A DNA stretch of 64,000 nucleotides from Halobacillus mangrovi (GTDB lineage: Bacteria > Bacillota > Bacilli > Bacillales > Halobacillaceae): the NCBI RefSeq assembly GCF_002097535.1, contig NZ_CP020772.1:4053501-4117500 (forward strand). Direction: 5' to 3'. Under the pieces are notes generated by a model. The model saw nothing but the letters and a program-made list of their open reading frames with translations. It searched no databases and was not told the origin of the DNA. Positions within the stretch are counted from its first letter, which is position 1; every line of letters begins with the position of its first letter. Shown piece after piece: positions 60,640 to 64,000 of this stretch. The position numbers and the translations under genes are program-made.

Positions 60640-61100
60640 TCCTGAAAACTTAGTTTCGTTGCTTAGGTAGGGATGTTTCCGTACCTAGTACCAAACTAGG
60701 CGTTCGGGTAAATTGCTCGCTTGCCATGGGGACGGAAAGCCTCCTCAGTTTGCCAACCTGTTGGGGCTTACCAGCCATAACATTCCCGAAGTAGTCACAC
60801 CATTTCCCCTTTCACTTTACATTTATTTAAGTAAACGAAAACACCATATAAGGATTATCAACTCAGCAGCTGTTTGGATGTAGAAGGCATGCGAATGTTA
60901 AAGGGTCCGTTAACTTCTTGACAGCAGGTGTGGATGGGACACGGCGAGACTCCCGTGGGAGAAAGATCTAGGCGAGACCCCACAGAGAGCGTAGCGAACG
61001 AGGAGGCTTGACAGTTCCCCCACAGGAAAGCGAGTCGTTTCCCAGCTACACCAAACCTCTACCAAGGTTACGGGCCCAAGCTATATCGAAAGCGAGGCTT
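60640..61100. repeat. Composite inverted-repeat element, copy B
   Basis: Diverged second copy of the element at 26660-27200. It has the same order: left inverted unit (degenerate, about 60690-60825), spacer, right direct unit. Flanks also match, for instance GGGTCCGTTAACTTCTTG at 60903-60920 against GGGTTCGTTAAATTATTG at 27009-27026. It fills the 628-bp gap 60524-61151, which has no gene. Confidence 0.75.
60927..61052 (+). repeat. Repeat unit B-right
   Basis: 126-bp unit with terminal inverted repeats (60927-60939 and 61040-61052, 11 of 13). Core 60971-61011 matches unit A-right core 27077-27117 at 38 of 41 positions. Confidence 0.8.
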
Positions 61101-61104
61101 AAAA

Positions 61105-61143
61105 ACTATAAATAAAAACGGCATAAGCGTGATTGCTTATGCC
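61105..61143 (-). terminator. Intrinsic terminator after the MBL gene
   Basis: 9-bp arms 61120-61128 and 61135-61143; A-rich 61111-61119 gives the minus-strand U-tract. Confidence 0.75.
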
Positions 61144-61151
61144 TATTAAAC

Positions 61152-62093
61152 TTATTGTTTATTCAGGTAGTCCGCAAGCCCCATCGCACAAACTTCTATA
61201 TCCAGTTTCAAAAGCTCATACACAGGATGGTCGTCAGGGATGTTATTCTCTTTCAAATAGGAACGAATCTTTTGGTAGAGCCGCTTCTCAATTCCTTCAA
61301 GACCTTCATCTTGCTCCACCGCTTGTCTTGCTTCCTCAACAAACACTGGAATCCATAAGCTGACTTGATCGAAAGCTTCCTTCGGTTGATTGGACTCCCC
61401 AAAGTGTCCAAAGTATAACCGATCAGGATTGAGCCTTCGAAACCTGTCTATGGATTGAAGCATCGCATCAGGATCAAACTGATTGGGTGATGTTGTTGGT
61501 AAATAAAATGTCAGTTGATGATTTTCTGTTTGATGGTACCTGATCCCAGCTGTGTCTCCTGTGAATATTCCATTGCTGAAAGAATCATAAATTCCTAGGT
61601 GGTGCTTCGCATGACCAGGTGTGTCATAGAATGTCAGTATACGATTAGAGCCAATCTCCAGAGTGTCTCCCTCATGTTTCACAATTAGGTTTTCTTCCGG
61701 AATAGGCAGGATCGGATCGAACAGCTCATTAAATTTCTCACCATACACGGCTTTTGCCCCTTTAATCAACCGGGAAGGATCTGCTAAATGCCGCTTACCT
61801 TTTTCATGAACGATCACTTTGGCATTCGGGCACTCCTTCATTAGAAGGCCTGCTCCCCCCGCATGATCAAGGTGAATATGAGTCAAAATGATGTATTCTA
61901 CATCCTCTGGCCTGAGAGAAAGTTCTTTTAACCCTTGAAGTACTCTTGGAACCGAAGGACTAGGACCTGTTTCTACCAATGTCAATTTTTCAGACTGAAG
62001 CACGTATGTACCTGTTCTGCCCTCAAACCCTAAATCAAAGCCATCAATCAAATGCATATTATGAGTTAATTTAATAGGCGCTTTCGTTTCCAT
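61152..62093 (-). CDS. MBL-fold metallo-hydrolase
   Basis: 313 residues. The zinc motif THIHLDHAGG is complete, with further ligands in FYDTPGHAKHHLGI (His), GIFTGDTAGIRY (Asp) and LYFGHFGES (His). The C-terminal 80 residues are helical. Substrate unknown; relatives include glyoxalase II-like and lactonase-like hydrolases. The ATG at 62093 follows GAGGTGG; the GTG at 62102 lies inside the ribosome binding site. It is bordered downstream by the composite repeat copy B. Confidence 0.9.
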   Translation of the reverse strand: METKAPIKLTHNMHLIDGFDLGFEGRTGTYVLQSEKLTLVETGPSPSVPRVLQGLKELSLRPEDVEYIILTHIHLDHAGGAGLLMKECPNAKVIVHEKGKRHLADPSRLIKGAKAVYGEKFNELFDPILPIPEENLIVKHEGDTLEIGSNRILTFYDTPGHAKHHLGIYDSFSNGIFTGDTAGIRYHQTENHQLTFYLPTTSPNQFDPDAMLQSIDRFRRLNPDRLYFGHFGESNQPKEAFDQVSLWIPVFVEEARQAVEQDEGLEGIEKRLYQKIRSYLKENNIPDDHPVYELLKLDIEVCAMGLADYLNKQ

Positions 62094-62229
62094 ACCATCC
62101 ACCTCACCTTTCCATGTTAGTTTCAGTTTACTAAAATATAGATTTTGTTCCTAATGGAAACCCTTACAAATATTTTTGTAACGGATTTGGGCTGGGTGAA
62201 TATCATGGGTGGTGAGGAGTTGGTTATAA

Positions 62230-62622
62230 ATGACTGAAGAACGAAATACGAACCAGACTCAGGGAGCTGCAATGCCTCAATCTCAAGGTTATATGAAACC
62301 TACTCATAGCAATTGTAAAAAGTATCAATTCTACCATGTCATGATCGCTATGAATGATGGCAGCTCTGCTGATGGGATCATTACTGATGTCCAAGAGGAC
62401 GGCATTACGATGCTTACCAGCGAAGATGTAGAAGTGGATGAGAACGGAAACCCTGTAGATGAACAGCGTCAATATGGCTATGGCCGCCGAAGAGCAAGGC
62501 GGTTCCGAAGATCTTTCTTCCCACTTGCCGCGCTGACTGCTCTTGCTCTATTCCCTTATCTCACCCCATATCCGTACTATTATTCACCATATCCATACTA
62601 TGGATATCCCTATTATTACTAA
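62230..62622 (+). CDS. Hypothetical protein with Tyr/Pro-rich tail
   Basis: 130 residues. A Gln/Asn-rich N-terminus is followed by a small folded region (KKYQFYHVMIAMNDGSSADG and IITDVQEDGITMLTSEDVEVD), which looks like an Sm- or KOW-like small beta-barrel. Then come an Arg-rich stretch (GRRRARRFRRS), one hydrophobic helix, and a tail made only of Tyr, Pro, Ser and Gly (YPYYYSPYPYYGYPYYY). Similar tails occur in spore-coat and surface proteins. Function unknown. GTGAGGAG precedes the ATG. Confidence 0.7.
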   Translation: MTEERNTNQTQGAAMPQSQGYMKPTHSNCKKYQFYHVMIAMNDGSSADGIITDVQEDGITMLTSEDVEVDENGNPVDEQRQYGYGRRRARRFRRSFFPLAALTALALFPYLTPYPYYYSPYPYYGYPYYY

Positions 62623-62675
62623 GTTATAGGGTACACCGGATGTCTCTTGATCCATTTATAAGAATGGAATAAACT

Positions 62676-62721
62676 CCACCTCAGAACTTCCATTATATGG
62701 ATGACCTGAGGTGGTTATTTT
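62676..62721. terminator. Hairpin/terminator sharing the 42.9-kb sequence
   Basis: Arms CCACCTCAG (62676-62684) and CTGAGGTGG (62706-62714) with an inner TCCAT/ATGGA pair and a 4x4 internal loop, then a T-run (62715-62722) suiting the plus-strand gene. Shares ATATGGATGACCTGAGGTGG with 42880-42899. Confidence 0.65.
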
Positions 62722-62735
62722 TTACATTATTCATC

Positions 62736-64000
62736 TTATCCAAATACCGTTTGTTCGATTTGTTTCATTTGATAGAAGTATCCTTGTTTGTTCATTAGCT
62801 CTTCATAGGTGCCTGTTTCGACGATTGTGCCATTTTCCATGACAACGATTTGGTCCATACTTTCTAGTCCTGTAAGCCGGTGGCTGACTAATAGTAATGT
62901 GTCTTCGGCTGCTTTTGAGAACAAGTGCTTATAAATCTTTTGTTCTGTAAGTGCATCGATGGATGAGGTCGGTTCATCCAGCAGCCAGAGGTGTTCCCCT
63001 TTCAACAGGGTTCTTGCGATCGCAAGCCTTTGTTTTTCTCCTCCCGAAAGGTTCTCTCCTTTTTCATAGACGGAGTCTTCAAGAGAAAAGCGGGATAAGC
63101 CGACACTTTCAAGTGCCTTCACCATTTCTTCCTTTTTGACACTCTCACCAGCAAGCTGAAGATTATCTTCAATCGTTCCATAGAAAAACTGATTTTCCTG
63201 GAGTACGACATTGCTATGCTGCCACAAATTTTCTTGATCAATAGACTCTAACGGTAATGAATCCACGTACACGCTTCCCTGTTCAGGCTTCACAAATTTC
63301 ATTAAGAGCTGCAGTAGTGTGGATTTGCCTGATCCGCTCGGTCCGACAATGGCTATTTTTGAACCAGAAGGAATAGAAAGAGTAACTCCATCCAGAGCCT
63401 TTCTTGCTTCACCCGGGTAAAGATAATCTACATCGTTTATCTCAATCTCAGGAGCTACGCCTCCATCTAACTGAAGAGGCTCTTTAGCAGTTGTGTCTCT
63501 CTCCTCATTTACAATAGAAAACAACCGCTTTGAAGCTCGTTTGCTGTCTTCTAAGTGACTTGGGAGTACGGCCATCGGTGTCGCATTTTCAAAAACAGTA
63601 AGGGAGATCATAACAAGCATTGCTAAGAACAGCCCGTTCAAATCCCCTTTACTTACAAGGTAGGCCCCCATTCCCAACACAAGCCATGAAATAACTAAAG
63701 AAAACATCGTGTTCATTGAATGACTGAACATCATTTGTGCGCCTTCTTTTTCTTGTTCCTTAATGTAGTCTACGGAAGATTGTTGAAGTTCTTCCTCCTT
63801 GGCATCAAGCTGCTGATAGATTTTCAAATCCCTAAACCCATAGAGGAACTCCGTTGCATCTGTCGAAAGCTTTCCCCTTGCTTCTCTTACTTGTTGATCC
63901 ACCTTCCGTTGCCGCCACGCAAACCAAGCAGGGATGAGGAGACCTGTCAAAACAAGTCCCAGCAGCAAAACTACAGCGATTGCTAAGGAAAAAATAGATG
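62736..64000 (-). CDS. cydC: Thiol reductant ABC exporter subunit CydC, N-terminus beyond the window
   Basis: The frame stays open past the TTG at 63968 to the right edge, so the gene continues outside. The visible part (about 420 residues) covers the end of the transmembrane domain and a full ATPase domain: Walker A GPSGSGKSTLL, signature LSGGEKQRLAIARTLL, Walker B LWLLDEPTSSID and switch SHRLTGLESMD. It resembles CydC, which with CydD exports cysteine/glutathione for bd oxidase assembly. CydD, and possibly the canonical cydAB, would lie beyond 64000. A generic multidrug exporter is the alternative. Confidence 0.8.
   Translation of the reverse strand, partial: SIFSLAIAVVLLLGLVLTGLLIPAWFAWRQRKVDQQVREARGKLSTDATEFLYGFRDLKIYQQLDAKEEELQQSSVDYIKEQEKEGAQMMFSHSMNTMFSLVISWLVLGMGAYLVSKGDLNGLFLAMLVMISLTVFENATPMAVLPSHLEDSKRASKRLFSIVNEERDTTAKEPLQLDGGVAPEIEINDVDYLYPGEARKALDGVTLSIPSGSKIAIVGPSGSGKSTLLQLLMKFVKPEQGSVYVDSLPLESIDQENLWQHSNVVLQENQFFYGTIEDNLQLAGESVKKEEMVKALESVGLSRFSLEDSVYEKGENLSGGEKQRLAIARTLLKGEHLWLLDEPTSSIDALTEQKIYKHLFSKAAEDTLLLVSHRLTGLESMDQIVVMENGTIVETGTYEELMNKQGYFYQMKQIEQTVFG

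Noticed and set aside
61133..61363. Short plus-strand frame at the end of the MBL gene
   Set aside because: Overlaps a terminator and the antisense of a conserved C-terminus.
1..64000. CRISPR arrays, tRNA/rRNA genes, toxin-antitoxin pairs, prophage or IS transposases
   Set aside because: None was recognised on either strand; the only repeats are the composite elements and the small hairpin described.

Overview
The window looks like chromosome of a low-to-moderate-GC Firmicute of the family Bacillaceae, most likely a moderately halophilic genus such as Halobacillus or a close relative. This is inferred from the gene content (an S-box metI-metC-yitJ-metH operon, a ytr-like ABC operon, YuzB, a UvsE-type UV endonuclease, an AGCS alanine/Na+ symporter), strong AGGAGG ribosome binding sites with frequent TTG/GTG starts, and acidic proteins. 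No tRNA, rRNA, CRISPR array, phage or transposase gene was seen. About 60 genes are annotated, two of them cut by the window ends.

Layout. 0-5.5 kb: a truncated methyltransferase, a bd-type quinol oxidase pair, glutaminase and small hypotheticals. 5.6-13.6 kb: a promoter, a SAM-I riboswitch and four overlapping methionine genes (metI, metC, yitJ, metH). 13.7-16.5 kb: a Fur-box-controlled ferredoxin-NADP reductase, then a PadR regulator with a chromate transporter. 16.6-22.7 kb: a GAF-GAF-PAS-GGDEF-EAL protein followed 6 bp later by a ThDP-dependent enzyme, a PCYCGC lipoprotein and a nucleoside hydrolase. 22.7-26.5 kb (minus strand): a GntR-ABC ATPase-permease-ECF sigma operon. 26.7-27.2 kb: a composite inverted-repeat element. 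27.3-42.6 kb: mostly single housekeeping or accessory genes (flavin reductase, AGCS symporter, SleB-like hydrolase, VTT and CDP-alcohol transferase proteins, UvsE, AraC, aldo/keto reductase, SAM hydrolase, pirin, YuzB, a RibF paralogue, an HD alarmone-hydrolase-like protein, a MurE-like ligase). 43-46.4 kb: a CzrA/CadA-type metal efflux pair and a DJ-1/PfpI protein.

48.5-58 kb is the most distinctive part. It is a glycoside-degradation locus with a secreted GH31 alpha-glucosidase and, converging on it, a ROK regulator plus a 1,684-residue secreted protein. That protein joins a clan-D (GH27-like) domain, three carbohydrate-binding-like domains and a complete GH31 domain. 58-64 kb holds a small carbonic-anhydrase-like protein, a large membrane-anchored protein of unknown function, a second copy of the composite repeat, an MBL-fold hydrolase, a Tyr/Pro-tailed protein and the 3' part of cydC.

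Items most worth a second look are: the GH27-like/GH31 fusion; a CydA-like subunit with Cys in place of the conserved Glu of the GWxxxExGRQPW motif; a MurE-like ligase that lacks both the DNPR and KGHE motifs; and the two roughly 500-bp composite inverted repeats at 26.7-27.2 and 60.65-61.1 kb, each built from units of about 125 bp with terminal inverted repeats.
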